From Candidatus Aminicenantota bacterium (GTDB taxonomy: Bacteria; Acidobacteriota; Aminicenantia; JAMOAD01): DNA of 50,231 bases. Shown here piece by piece: positions 10,040-20,442 of the stretch. Position 1 is the first letter of the stretch; every line of letters begins with the position of its first letter. A program made the translations under genes and the position numbers. The notes under the pieces are model-generated. The model was not told the origin of the DNA. It ran no database searches and worked only from the letters and a program-made list of their open reading frames with translations. Location of the stretch: positions 1 to 50,231 of the forward strand of contig JALVQI010000022.1 in the NCBI GenBank assembly GCA_027031485.1, read 5' to 3'.

Positions 10040-10056
10040 ATCAAATTTTGTTCCAA
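10040..10056 (-). promoter_or_regulatory. Candidate sigma-54-like -24/-12 element upstream of pilin
   Basis: Minus strand TTGGAACAAAATTTGAT; GG-N10-GA spacing as in TTGGCACGNNNNTTGCW with C->A changes. Confidence 0.5.
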
Positions 10057-10117
10057 CTCAATTCTTTGCAAAATAAAAAACCTTTTTTTTGGATGACAAA
10101 TTTTGATTTAACATGTG

Positions 10118-10132
10118 TGACAATTTTTGTCA
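10118..10132. repeat. Palindrome TGACAA-TTT-TTGTCA between purL stop and pilin promoter
   Basis: Perfect 6-bp arms; an additional TGACAA half-site at 10094-10099. Confidence 0.6.
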
Positions 10133-12337
10133 TTTTTCTATTTTAATTTTCTTTGTTATAGCTTCTTTTAAAACACTCTTTACATTGACTACAGAATTGT
10201 TGTATATGATTTCAGAGTTTTGCAATATTTCTATTTCATTTGATTTCACTTTTCCCGCTTTTATAAATTCCAAAGAATAATTCCCCAATACTTCCTCTAT
10301 CTCCCTTTCAAGACTTTTTGAAACAGTTATTAATATAAATCCCGGAGCCTCCCCAAAAAGAAAAAGTTCGGGGATATAAGATTCGGGTATATTAATTGAA
10401 AAACCAAGTGAATCAGTCATTGAATCTATTAGACTTACAAATAATCCTCCCTGCGAAACATCATTTGCGGAATTAATTAATTTTCTGTTTTTCCTTAAAA
10501 ATTCTCCTATTTTTTTGCTTGTTTCAAGAGGAGTTTTACCCAAAGTTCCCTCAACTTTTCCAAAGAATTTCTTTAAATAGTATGAAGCCGAAAAATCCGG
10601 ATTTATGTTTCCAATTAAATAAATACTATCTCCGTCATTTTTAAAATCCAGTGTTAAAATATTTTCCTTACCGTCAATTAATCCTACCAATCCGTATACG
10701 GGCGTCGGTTTTATCGCAACTCCATTTGTTTCATTGTAAAAGCTTACATTCCCTCCTGTAATGGGAATTTCAAAAAACCTTGATGCATCTCCCATCCCCT
10801 CAACGGAAAATTTAAATTCCCCCATTATTTCCTCTTTTTCAGGGTTTCCGAAGTTAAGGCAATTTGTCGCTCCTATCGGTTCAGCTCCTGTCACCGCAAT
10901 ATTCAAATAAGCCTCAGAAACTATTCTTTTGGTTCCTTCGTAAGGATTCAAATAAACATAATCAGGATTTCCATCCACCGTTAGAGCCAAAAACTTATCT
11001 GTTCCCTTTATTCTTATAACGGAAGCACCTTTTCCCGGTAACACAACTGTATTTGTCTGAACCATGTGATCATACTGCTCAAAAACCCAGTTCTTTTTCC
11101 CGATGTTGGGATCATCCAGAAAGCTATCAATCTTCTCTTTTAAATTTAATCTTCCTACAAAATTTTCGTTTTTTAATTCCTTTTCTCTGCTCCCCACCAT
11201 ATTTAAATAAGGTCTGTCATACTCTGGAGCTTCCGATGTAAGTGAACTGACAGGTATTTGTGCAACAATCTTTCCATTTTCAATAACCGTAAAATTTCCT
11301 GAGTCTGTGATTTTACCGATTTCGACAATATCAAGATCCCATTTCCTAAAGATTTCTTTTAGCTCTTGCTCTTTTCCGGGTTCTGCCACTATAAGCATTC
11401 TCTCCTGAGATTCTGACAACAGTATTTCATAAGGAGTCATCCCCTCTTCTCGCTGGGGGACCTTTGATACATCTATCTCAATTCCTTTACCACCTCTATC
11501 AGCCATTTCCACAGAGGAAGAGGTAAGACCGGCTGCACCCATATCCTGAATTGAAGAAACAACTCCTTTGTCCATTGCCTCAAGACAGGCCTCTATCAAT
11601 AATTTTTCCTTAAAAGGATCTCCAACCTGAACATTCGGTCTCTTTTCTTCAAGAGAATCATCGAACTCTGCTGATGCCATGGTGGCTCCGTGAATACCAT
11701 CCCTACCGGTTTTTGCTCCCGCATAGAAAACCTTTGCTCCCACATGCTTTGCCCTTGCATAAAAAACTTTATCTCTTTTAGTGATACCGAGACAAAAGAC
11801 ATTTACCAACGGGTTGAAAGTATAGGTATCGTCAAAACAGGTTTCTCCTCCGACTGTCGGGACGCCCACTGAGTTTCCGTACCCGGAAATACCAGCAACA
11901 ACTCCTTTAAAAGTTCTTCTATTTAAAGGATTTTCCAGACCTCCGAATCTCAGTGAATCCATTACTGCCACAGGCCTTGCTCCCATTGTAAAGATATCTC
12001 TCAGTATTCCACCCACACCTGTGGCAGCTCCCTGATAGGGCTCAATGAAAGAGGGATGATTATGGGATTCAATTTTAAAAACAGCTACATATCCGTCTCC
12101 TATATCAACAACCCCGGCATTTTCCCCCGGCCCCTGAACAACTCTCTTGCCTTCGGTGGGAAGCTTTTTAAGGTGAATTCTGGAGCTTTTATAACTGCAG
12201 TGTTCAGACCACATAACAGAATAAACACCTAATTCGGTAAGATTCGGTTCTCTGCCAAGTATTTCTACAATTCTATCGTATTCACCTTTGGTAAGGTTGT
12301 GCTCTTCCAATAATTTATCTAAATTTTCAAAAGCCAT
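10130..12337 (-). CDS. purL: Phosphoribosylformylglycinamidine synthase subunit PurL
   Basis: [65 protein letters not shown]. Confidence 0.97.
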   Translation of the reverse strand: MAFENLDKLLEEHNLTKGEYDRIVEILGREPNLTELGVYSVMWSEHCSYKSSRIHLKKLPTEGKRVVQGPGENAGVVDIGDGYVAVFKIESHNHPSFIEPYQGAATGVGGILRDIFTMGARPVAVMDSLRFGGLENPLNRRTFKGVVAGISGYGNSVGVPTVGGETCFDDTYTFNPLVNVFCLGITKRDKVFYARAKHVGAKVFYAGAKTGRDGIHGATMASAEFDDSLEEKRPNVQVGDPFKEKLLIEACLEAMDKGVVSSIQDMGAAGLTSSSVEMADRGGKGIEIDVSKVPQREEGMTPYEILLSESQERMLIVAEPGKEQELKEIFRKWDLDIVEIGKITDSGNFTVIENGKIVAQIPVSSLTSEAPEYDRPYLNMVGSREKELKNENFVGRLNLKEKIDSFLDDPNIGKKNWVFEQYDHMVQTNTVVLPGKGASVIRIKGTDKFLALTVDGNPDYVYLNPYEGTKRIVSEAYLNIAVTGAEPIGATNCLNFGNPEKEEIMGEFKFSVEGMGDASRFFEIPITGGNVSFYNETNGVAIKPTPVYGLVGLIDGKENILTLDFKNDGDSIYLIGNINPDFSASYYLKKFFGKVEGTLGKTPLETSKKIGEFLRKNRKLINSANDVSQGGLFVSLIDSMTDSLGFSINIPESYIPELFLFGEAPGFILITVSKSLEREIEEVLGNYSLEFIKAGKVKSNEIEILQNSEIIYNNSVVNVKSVLKEAITKKIKIEK

Positions 12338-12339
12338 CT

Positions 12340-13038
12340 CTATCTCCTGTTTTTAAGATAATTTAAAATTGAATCAAAAATAAATTTTCCGTCTTCCGAA
12401 CCCAATATCTTCTCCGAAGCTCTTTCCGGATGGGGCATCATCCCTAAAACATTTCCCTTTTCATTTATAATTCCAGCTATATTTAAAAGTGAGCCATTGG
12501 GATTTACATCTTCATTTATATTGCCCTTTTCATCCGAATATTGAAAGACTATTTGATTGTTCAAGTTTATAATTTTAAGATCTTCTTCCGCGGTAAAATA
12601 ATTGCCATCAGCATGGGCGATTGGGATTCTCAATACAGTTCCCTCTTTCAGAGCATTCGTAAACGGGGTGTTTGCATTTTTAACTTTTATATGGACATGC
12701 TTACATATAAAGTGAAGATTTTTATTCCTTAACATTGCACCCTTTAACAAGCCTGATTCCAAAAGAACCTGAAATCCGTTACAGATTCCTAAAACAAGGC
12801 CTCCTTTCTCAGCATACTCCTTTACTGCATTCATAACGGGAGAAAATCTTGCAATCGCACCGGACCTGAGATAATCCCCATAAGAAAATCCTCCCGGAAG
12901 AACAATCAGATCATAATCACTCAGAGCAGTATCCTTATGCCAGATAAAATCTGTTTTAACTCCGACTATATTGTTTAATACATGGAAAGTGTCATAATCA
13001 CAGTTGGAACCGGGAAAGACAACCACTCCGAATCTCAT
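12340..13038 (-). CDS. purQ: Phosphoribosylformylglycinamidine synthase subunit PurQ
   Basis: [50 protein letters not shown]. Confidence 0.97.
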   Translation of the reverse strand: MRFGVVVFPGSNCDYDTFHVLNNIVGVKTDFIWHKDTALSDYDLIVLPGGFSYGDYLRSGAIARFSPVMNAVKEYAEKGGLVLGICNGFQVLLESGLLKGAMLRNKNLHFICKHVHIKVKNANTPFTNALKEGTVLRIPIAHADGNYFTAEEDLKIINLNNQIVFQYSDEKGNINEDVNPNGSLLNIAGIINEKGNVLGMMPHPERASEKILGSEDGKFIFDSILNYLKNRR

Positions 13039-13277
13039 TTTATTATCTCAACTTCGTAATTTTCAATTACAGGATTGGATAGGACTTTGTGAGCTATTTC
13101 TTTTAACAATTTTTCCGCTTTCTTTTCATCGTTTTCCATCAATTCAATAAAAAAAACTTTCCCCTGTCTGACTTTAGTAATACTCTCATATCCCATCTCA
13201 TTCAGAGAATGTAAAATTGTTTCTCCCTGAGGATCTAAAACGATGTCCTTTAATTTTACTGTGATTTTCGCTTTCAT
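13035..13277 (-). CDS. purS: Phosphoribosylformylglycinamidine synthase subunit PurS
   Basis: 80-aa protein [27 protein letters not shown], directly upstream of purQ with 4-bp overlap. Confidence 0.95.
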   Translation of the reverse strand: MKAKITVKLKDIVLDPQGETILHSLNEMGYESITKVRQGKVFFIELMENDEKKAEKLLKEIAHKVLSNPVIENYEVEIIK

Positions 13278-13301
13278 TGTTCCCTCTCTTTAAAGTGATA
13301 A

Positions 13302-13330
13302 ATTATAACAAAAGGAGTAAAAAAGGACAA
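13302..13330 (-). promoter_or_regulatory. Sigma-70-like promoter for purSQL
   Basis: Minus strand TTGTCC-17 nt-TATAAT upstream of purS. Confidence 0.6.
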
Positions 13331-13346
13331 ATATTGCAAATTAAGG

Positions 13347-15704
13347 TTAATACAATTCTTTAAGCGCTTTAACCAGTGTCTGAATGTTAATCGGTTTTAA
13401 TAAAACTCTCTTAATATTATACTTTTTTGTCATTTCTTCACTTATTTCCCGCTTATAACCGGTCAGTAAAATGATTGGTATATCTGGTTTTATCCTCTTT
13501 ATTTCTTCGGAAAACTCCATACCTGTAAGTTTGGGCATGGTAAGATCCGTAATAACAAAATTGTATTTTTCAACATTATTTCTAAAATGTTTTAAAGCCT
13601 TTCTGCTATCATTAAATGCTTTAACTTTAAATCCATTTAAGGTTAAGGCTTCCTGAAGCATCTCAGTGATTGTTTTTTCATCATCAACTACCAATACATT
13701 GTTTTTCTTTTTCCCGATTACTTTTTCTTCTATGACTTTACTTAATTTTTTATCTTTCTTCTTTTCTTTTTCGGCAAGTTCTTTTTTTGAAAAAACCGGT
13801 AGATAGATAACAACTTCTGTTCCTTTTCCCTTTATGCTTTTAATAATAATGTCACCATTGTATGCTTCAACCACAGAACTAACTATAAACATTCCAAGAC
13901 CAGTTCCTTTTTCGCGGGTGGTGTAAAATGGTTCAAAAATATTTTTAAGGGTTTCTTCGTCCATTCCAATCCCATTATCCCTTATAACTATTTTTGCAAA
14001 GAATGAGCCTTTAAGATATCCCATCTTCTCAGGAAGATTTTTTCTTGTTATTTCCTTTAATATAATCTCTAAATCTCCTCCTTTCTCTTCCATAGCTTTA
14101 AAAGAATTTGTACACAAATTCATAATAAGCTGTTGTATCTGTGTGGGATTTGCATAAAGAGGTTTACATCTTTTGTCAATTTTTTTTCTTATATTAATTG
14201 TTGAGGGAATACTCTCTTTTAATAAATCAAGAACTTTTTCAATTTCATCCTGAATATACACTATTTTCATTTCAGTTTGATAATCTTTGCTATAGGATAA
14301 AATATTCTGAACTAATTTTTTAGCTCTCGTTGATGATTCCATAATAAGGTTTATATATTTTTTTATCTTTTTATCTTTGTTAATTTTTTGAATTATTTCA
14401 GCATAGCCCATAATTGGAGTAAGAAGATTGTTAAAATCATGGGCTATTCCTCCGGCAAGTGTTCCCAGACTCTTTAATTTTTGTGATTTTTGTATTCTAC
14501 GGTTCATTAACTCTCTCTCTTCCTGCATTTTTTTCTTTTCTGTTATATCCTGAGCAACTGCAATCACTACATCCTCTCCAAAGTAGGTTCCCTTATACAA
14601 TCTGACATTCTTTGGGAAAAATGTTCCATCTTTCCTCTTTCCCCAGAACTCAAGCTCCTGAGGAATGCCTTTGTTCAATGTTGTTAAAAATTTTTTTAAA
14701 ACTTCATCCATATCATTATATCCGGGAGCTCCCACATCAGACGGATTTTTACCTATGAGTTCCTCCTTTGAAAAACCATACATTTTATCAGCTCCCTTAT
14801 TCACATCTAAGAAAACACCATTCTTATCCTGAACATATATGGCCTCTTCTATGCTGTCTATAATACCTCTATAGGTTTTCTCACTTTCTTCAAGTTTTTT
14901 TTCAGCAAGAAACCGATCCGTTATATCTATTAGAACACCTGACAATATCTTTTTCTCTCCGAACTCCACTGTGCTTCCAAATACTTCATGGAATCTGATC
15001 TCATTGTTTCTTTTTTGTCGTATTATATAATGACTGAACTTCTCTTCTTTTTTAACTCTTTTTTCAATTTCAAGTTTGGCTTTTTCAATATCCTCAGGAT
15101 GTATGAATTCGTAAACACTTCTTCCTATGACATCTTTGCAAGACCTTTCACCAAGAATTTCCGCATATTTTTCATTACAAAACACGATTTTTTCATCCTC
15201 TATCAGGTAAATACCGACCAGAGAGTTTTCAGCAAGAGATTTAAATTTCATCTCATTTTCGTAAAGTTTTTTTTGATATCTTACCTCTTCAGATCTATCT
15301 ACAATTAAAATAAGCGCTGAATTTTTTCCATTAAAAAGAATAGGGATAATGGATGCTTCCACATAGACAATTTCATCGTTCGAATCAAGGAATTCCTCTT
15401 TTACTCTTTTCACAGGGATCTTTTTTATTGCTTTTTCCACCATTTTTTTAAATTCTTCCACCTTATTTTCGGGAATGAATTTAAGAAAATTTTTTCCTAC
15501 TATATTCTCTTCTTTTATTTTTAGAATTTCATGAAACACATTGTTTGCATATTCAATCTTATATTCATTTATAACAACTATTCCTATGGGAGCTAAATTT
15601 AGTATTGCCTCCGCTATAAAATTTTCGCTTTCAAGCTCTTTAATTTTCCTTTCAAGTGATGATATCTCTTTTTCCAAAACTTCTTTACTTTTTTCTTCTT
15701 TCAT
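13347..15704 (-). CDS. Hybrid sensor histidine kinase: multiple PAS domains, HisKA/HATPase, C-terminal REC
   Basis: PAS repeats (VQDKNGVFLDVNKGADKMYGFSKEELIG), [64 protein letters not shown]...VITDLTMPKLTG. Confidence 0.92.
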   Translation of the reverse strand: MKEEKSKEVLEKEISSLERKIKELESENFIAEAILNLAPIGIVVINEYKIEYANNVFHEILKIKEENIVGKNFLKFIPENKVEEFKKMVEKAIKKIPVKRVKEEFLDSNDEIVYVEASIIPILFNGKNSALILIVDRSEEVRYQKKLYENEMKFKSLAENSLVGIYLIEDEKIVFCNEKYAEILGERSCKDVIGRSVYEFIHPEDIEKAKLEIEKRVKKEEKFSHYIIRQKRNNEIRFHEVFGSTVEFGEKKILSGVLIDITDRFLAEKKLEESEKTYRGIIDSIEEAIYVQDKNGVFLDVNKGADKMYGFSKEELIGKNPSDVGAPGYNDMDEVLKKFLTTLNKGIPQELEFWGKRKDGTFFPKNVRLYKGTYFGEDVVIAVAQDITEKKKMQEERELMNRRIQKSQKLKSLGTLAGGIAHDFNNLLTPIMGYAEIIQKINKDKKIKKYINLIMESSTRAKKLVQNILSYSKDYQTEMKIVYIQDEIEKVLDLLKESIPSTINIRKKIDKRCKPLYANPTQIQQLIMNLCTNSFKAMEEKGGDLEIILKEITRKNLPEKMGYLKGSFFAKIVIRDNGIGMDEETLKNIFEPFYTTREKGTGLGMFIVSSVVEAYNGDIIIKSIKGKGTEVVIYLPVFSKKELAEKEKKKDKKLSKVIEEKVIGKKKNNVLVVDDEKTITEMLQEALTLNGFKVKAFNDSRKALKHFRNNVEKYNFVITDLTMPKLTGMEFSEEIKRIKPDIPIILLTGYKREISEEMTKKYNIKRVLLKPINIQTLVKALKELY

Positions 15705-15758
15705 CTTTTCTTTTCCATTCTATAATATTAAGTCCCTGATTACAAGATAAACAAAAAC

Positions 15759-18700
15759 TTACTCTCTCTTCCTTGTTTTAATTTCGTAAACATAGACACC
15801 ATACCTGGGCCAGATATCTTTTATTACATCAGGCCCCACTTTCATATCTCCTTTTAAATTGAAAAGTTTTTTAACCTTAAAATTTTTAATATTTAACTTT
15901 AATGTAGCCCTCTGAGGTATCTCGGAACTATTTGCGGTAATCAGATAAATTTTTCCATTCCACTTTTTTACCATAAAGTTTATTTTTGAATCAAAAGGAA
16001 ATAACTCAACCTTAGTATTAGCATCTTCGGATAAAAATATCGGCCACATATAATTCAATTCACTGTAATATCCTCTGAGTCGCTGAATATCTCTCTTTTG
16101 AGCACAAACCCAGTTGTAAACACCATCCGCTCCATTGATAACAGCCTGATAGGTTTCATTTTTAAGTCCTCTCCAATCATCTCCTCTTAGAGATGCAAGC
16201 CCTCCTCCAAAGTAATTTTCCGAAACAATTTCATCTCCATGAAAAGAAACATAATAGTTAACCTCCGCAAGTAGGAAAATATCCGGATGTAATATTCTTT
16301 CCGTAAGAGTTAAAAACGGAGCATTTCTCCATACAGGCCCCGGTCTTCCCATGATCTTCACATAACAGTAACCTACATCAGGGTTTTTGAACTTCCATTC
16401 GGGGCCTCTTAAATCATATAGAAAGCTTGAATCATGGTGACCCCATATTATCAATCTATTCAATCCTCTTCTCTCAGTCTCCCTTTCAACCTCTTTTCTG
16501 TAATTAATCAATCTCCCGGAAAGTTTCCAGAAATAAAACTGTTTTCCGTACATGGAAAAGAAACCGGGATGCTTTATAAGATTTTCTCCCTCTTTTGATT
16601 CAAACATTTTAAGCTGTTTTCTATCAAAACCAGGGCCTATGGTTAAAGTGTAAGCATTCTTTTTCCATGCTCTGTCTCTCTGAAAGAATGTTTTTTTATT
16701 AAACCATGCCCTGAAAATGTTTGCTCCCATTTTTATAGCCTCATCCCAATTATCATCCATTAATTTATCAACCGATGGTACGATGGGAAAATATTTGAAA
16801 TTACCATTAATGACAGCATGTCCATTCTTGTCCACACTAACTTTCTTGATCGGGGGAAGTTTTCTTTTCTCAGGTAAATAAATCCTCCCGAATGGTTTTT
16901 CAGCCTTTCCCAATGTCTGACCTTTACCATTCTTAAGTATTACTTCAAACTTATAATCCTGAATGGGGAGCTTATTGATTCTCAAATTTTTTATCGGAAA
17001 ATATATTACCTTCTTCTTACTGTTTATGTAAACTCTCTTTCTTAAAATCACTCTTTTTCTTTTTAAATCTACAATCTTAATATATACTACATCCCCTTTC
17101 GAAATAGGTCTGTATCTATCGTATATTCTTAACTCCGCTCTGCTTTCCGAAGGATAGTAAAAATCCTTATCAGTGTTAATCTCTATGGATGGTGGGATTA
17201 TAATAGGGAAAGATGAGTTAAAAATTTCCTTACCTTCCTCATATATTCTTAATACGAACTCTGTATTTCTCTTTAATCCGACATTGTACTTTAAATCAAT
17301 AAAACTGTTTTTCAAAGGGGGTAAGATTATTTCCTTTTTATTTAATTTTAGATCCTTCATTCCATAAACTATAATTATCTTCTTTGACAACTGATTTTTA
17401 TTGCTTAGAACGAGCCTCCCTCTGTTTTCTCCCGCATAGATCTGAGGATAGGAGATAAAATCATCCGACTGATCCCTGTCATTATAATAAGCATCTCCAA
17501 ATTCAAGTGAAACAAAGCTAATTGGCTTTCTCTTTGCCAAAATCAATCTTCCCATTTCTCTGTTGTTTATCCTTCTACCTGTCCACAATGTTTTCTTTCC
17601 ATCTTTACCAATCCACATAAAATTAACTCCGAAAGGTTCAAATGAGGGTCTATTCATTTTTATGGCTTTAAAAGGGATTTTAATTTCAACAAACTCTTTA
17701 TCCCTTTTCACTGAAATTCCGAAAGATTTAGCGGGCTCAAAAAGACCTTCAGCTGTGTATCCCTGTTTTTCAGTTACCAAACCCCATTGAGCACTTTTTT
17801 CCTTATGAATTTTTAATACATGATAAAGATATCTTCTATGATTAATACCTGTTATTCTAATCAGAGGATTGAGATAGAGCTTTACCTCTTTCTGATTATT
17901 TTTAAAAGGGATTTTCATATAAATATTATCATTATCATTTGAAACAAAAAGTCCATTATCATTCAATTCTTTTCCCCGGTTGGAAATTATCTTTTTGGGA
18001 GGAAGAAAAACATTTCTTTCTCTTAGCTCTTTCTCTCCTGAATTATATTCAAAAAACCTGACATCATCAATCCACAAAGATGTGGTTGGTTCGGAACCAA
18101 GAACTATGAATCTTAATGAAACCTCTTCTATCGGTTTTTTAGCCATGATTCCAAAAACCTTTTTTCTCCAATCATGGTCAGTGATTCCTAAAATAAAGGT
18201 AGGGGACACTTCTACCATTGTCCCGTCCGTATAATAAACATGAACATTTAAGTTTGCTAAATTGTCAGGGCCATTGTAATGGGGAGGAGAATTACCGATA
18301 CTATTATCTAATTTAGTCCACAAGGAAATTATGATAGGTTTTGTTTTTTTCTGATTGATTCTAATTCTCTGAGAAAGGCTGGAAATATCTCCGTAAACCA
18401 CACTCTCCCTTAATGAGAATTTTCCGTTTTTAGTAACAGATGAATCTAAAACTGGCTTTCTATAATTTTCTCCAACCCAGCTAACCCATTGGTCCTCTTT
18501 GGCAATGTCCCAGTATTTCGGCCATATACCCGAATTATCCGATATTTCAAAATCACCATTCCTGACAAGATTAACTCCTTTGTCCTGAGAAGGTTGAATA
18601 ATCCTGACATCATCAATCCAGATTTTTCTATTTTCTCCGCCTTTTTTACCCTTTAAAATAAATTCAATGTTTGCACCCAGTAGAAACTCCTGAAATTTGT

Positions 18701-19217
18701 ATTTTTTCTCTACTTTTGTCCAGGTGGACGAAGGAATAAGATCTATATTTTTTATAATCAAAGCTTTTTCTTTTCCATAATGCTCCTGGTCAACTCCGAA
18801 CTCAAGGATTGCTCTTACCTCTCCCTTTTTAACCTCTTTACTTGTCTTATAAAAAAAGGAGACTATAACCGTTTTTTCGGGGAAAACAGGAACCCCGAAT
18901 TTTATCTCGGGATCCACGGAATGCCACATATTACTCTCTATTCTTGCAGTGCTATCCTTATCATTTCCAATTAAAAGGACACTATATTTACCGCCCTTCT
19001 TTTCCTTTGAACACAATTTTGCAGAGTTGGAAAATTTCCAGTAAGACAACATCCCTCTTCCGTCAGGAAAAATTTCCGTTGTATAATCTCTTTTAAACTT
19101 AATGTCATTTAAAATAATCTCTTCAGCGCCACCATTGGTCAGTATTTTGTATTCAGCTGAAAGCAACATAAAGCTGGAAATAAAGAAATGAAGGAAAATC
19201 GTTAAAACTCTTTTCAT
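15759..19217 (-). CDS. Large secreted glycoside-hydrolase-like protein with carbohydrate-binding-like modules
   Basis: Likely start MKRVLTIFLHFFISSFMLLSAEY after AGGAGG (ORF track opens at 19274); CBM-like repeats NLVRNGDFEISDNSG..WPKYWD and WIDDVR(I/F); C-terminal TIM-barrel-like region (IIWGHHDSSF, LLAEVNYYVSFHGDEI). Confidence 0.55.
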   Translation of the reverse strand: MKRVLTIFLHFFISSFMLLSAEYKILTNGGAEEIILNDIKFKRDYTTEIFPDGRGMLSYWKFSNSAKLCSKEKKGGKYSVLLIGNDKDSTARIESNMWHSVDPEIKFGVPVFPEKTVIVSFFYKTSKEVKKGEVRAILEFGVDQEHYGKEKALIIKNIDLIPSSTWTKVEKKYKFQEFLLGANIEFILKGKKGGENRKIWIDDVRIIQPSQDKGVNLVRNGDFEISDNSGIWPKYWDIAKEDQWVSWVGENYRKPVLDSSVTKNGKFSLRESVVYGDISSLSQRIRINQKKTKPIIISLWTKLDNSIGNSPPHYNGPDNLANLNVHVYYTDGTMVEVSPTFILGITDHDWRKKVFGIMAKKPIEEVSLRFIVLGSEPTTSLWIDDVRFFEYNSGEKELRERNVFLPPKKIISNRGKELNDNGLFVSNDNDNIYMKIPFKNNQKEVKLYLNPLIRITGINHRRYLYHVLKIHKEKSAQWGLVTEKQGYTAEGLFEPAKSFGISVKRDKEFVEIKIPFKAIKMNRPSFEPFGVNFMWIGKDGKKTLWTGRRINNREMGRLILAKRKPISFVSLEFGDAYYNDRDQSDDFISYPQIYAGENRGRLVLSNKNQLSKKIIIVYGMKDLKLNKKEIILPPLKNSFIDLKYNVGLKRNTEFVLRIYEEGKEIFNSSFPIIIPPSIEINTDKDFYYPSESRAELRIYDRYRPISKGDVVYIKIVDLKRKRVILRKRVYINSKKKVIYFPIKNLRINKLPIQDYKFEVILKNGKGQTLGKAEKPFGRIYLPEKRKLPPIKKVSVDKNGHAVINGNFKYFPIVPSVDKLMDDNWDEAIKMGANIFRAWFNKKTFFQRDRAWKKNAYTLTIGPGFDRKQLKMFESKEGENLIKHPGFFSMYGKQFYFWKLSGRLINYRKEVERETERRGLNRLIIWGHHDSSFLYDLRGPEWKFKNPDVGYCYVKIMGRPGPVWRNAPFLTLTERILHPDIFLLAEVNYYVSFHGDEIVSENYFGGGLASLRGDDWRGLKNETYQAVINGADGVYNWVCAQKRDIQRLRGYYSELNYMWPIFLSEDANTKVELFPFDSKINFMVKKWNGKIYLITANSSEIPQRATLKLNIKNFKVKKLFNLKGDMKVGPDVIKDIWPRYGVYVYEIKTRKRE

Positions 19218-19359
19218 TAAAGCCTCCTGTTTTTTATAATGAAATAGTATTTTATTAAATCGTTTTTTTGTCAATACCCCTCACTCTTTATCTCTAACAA
19301 TATTACCGAACTCATTTATTTGAATCAGAAAAGATATTACTGTGAAAATTTGAATTCAA

Positions 19360-19388
19360 TTGACTTTCAACCCTTATTCTGGTAATAA
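19360..19388 (+). promoter_or_regulatory. Sigma-70-like promoter for porin gene
   Basis: TTGACT-17 nt-TAATAA followed by AAAGGAGG RBS and ATG at 19421. Confidence 0.55.
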
Positions 19389-19420
19389 ATAAATATATTA
19401 CAGATTTAAAGGAGGAATAA

Positions 19421-20440
19421 ATGAAAAAAAATAGTTTGTTTATTATTTTACTTATCTTGATCTTCTCTTTCTCTTCATTATATGCAGTGGAAATTAAATT
19501 TAAAGGCTTGGTTCAAAACTGGTTTTCTTATGCACAGGATAATTCCAATGATTATTCCTTTGGATTTACCGCAAGAAGAGTCAGATTAAAGGTGGTTACA
19601 AAGTTTTCAAAAAAGGTAGTAGGCGTGATTCAGGGATCATGGGATAAGCAAACAACAGGTTTAATAGATGCTTATTTAGATCTTAAATTCAAACCTGAAT
19701 TAAACCTGAGATTTGGAAAATTCACTGTTCCGGCTTCTGTCTCCACTTCTTTGACATCTTCAGGAAAACTGGACTTTGTTGAAAGATCTATGTTCGTGCT
19801 CCAGTGGGCAAAGTTAAACGGATTAGCTGGCTTCAGAACCTTTGGTGTACAACTCAGTGGAAAATTATACGATAAAAAAATTTACTATGCCTTTATGATT
19901 GGAAATCCCGAAACAGCTTTACTCTTTACTCCGTCGGTTAAATCTTCGACATACTCCGGGCAGAAAGATATATTTGCAGGAGGGAGAATAGAGATTTTTC
20001 CGGCTGATGGATTTAGAGTAGGCTCTTATGCAACTCAGTCAAAAATAACCACGACGGATATTAAAAATACAACTTACGGAGCCCATCTTTTTTATGTGAA
20101 AAATGGAATTAACTTTAAATTAGAGTTTATGAGGGGAGAAAAAAATTTCTTAAGCCTTGAAAAAATTCAGAAATACAGTGGATTTTTCTTAAAATTAGGA
20201 TATAAGATAAGCAAAAAGGTGGAATCTCTTGTCAGGTATGATGTCTTTACTCCCAATGATGGTGGTTTTGATAGATTCGGAGTAAAAAAATATAATAATT
20301 ATACGGCAGGAATTAATTATTTCTTCTGCAAACATGTTAAATTTCAGGTTAATTATGTAATAAGAAAAGAGAATATGGAGGAAGGTTTTACAAAATTAAA
20401 TAATGATATCTTTTATGTAAATATTCAATACAGCTTTTAA
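19421..20440 (+). CDS. Porin (phosphate-selective porin O/P-like)
   Basis: Signal peptide; KFKGLVQNWFSYAQDNS..FTARRVRLKVVTKFSKKVVGVIQGSWD...IDAYLDLKFKPELNLRFGKFTVPAS; terminal aromatic residue QYSF. Confidence 0.8.
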   Translation: MKKNSLFIILLILIFSFSSLYAVEIKFKGLVQNWFSYAQDNSNDYSFGFTARRVRLKVVTKFSKKVVGVIQGSWDKQTTGLIDAYLDLKFKPELNLRFGKFTVPASVSTSLTSSGKLDFVERSMFVLQWAKLNGLAGFRTFGVQLSGKLYDKKIYYAFMIGNPETALLFTPSVKSSTYSGQKDIFAGGRIEIFPADGFRVGSYATQSKITTTDIKNTTYGAHLFYVKNGINFKLEFMRGEKNFLSLEKIQKYSGFFLKLGYKISKKVESLVRYDVFTPNDGGFDRFGVKKYNNYTAGINYFFCKHVKFQVNYVIRKENMEEGFTKLNNDIFYVNIQYSF

Positions 20441-20442
20441 TT

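Noticed and set aside
10118-10132. TGACAATTTTTGTCA as a purL terminator
   Set aside because: Weak AT-rich stem, overlaps the stop codon and is not followed by a convincing hairpin/U-tract; kept only as a candidate operator.
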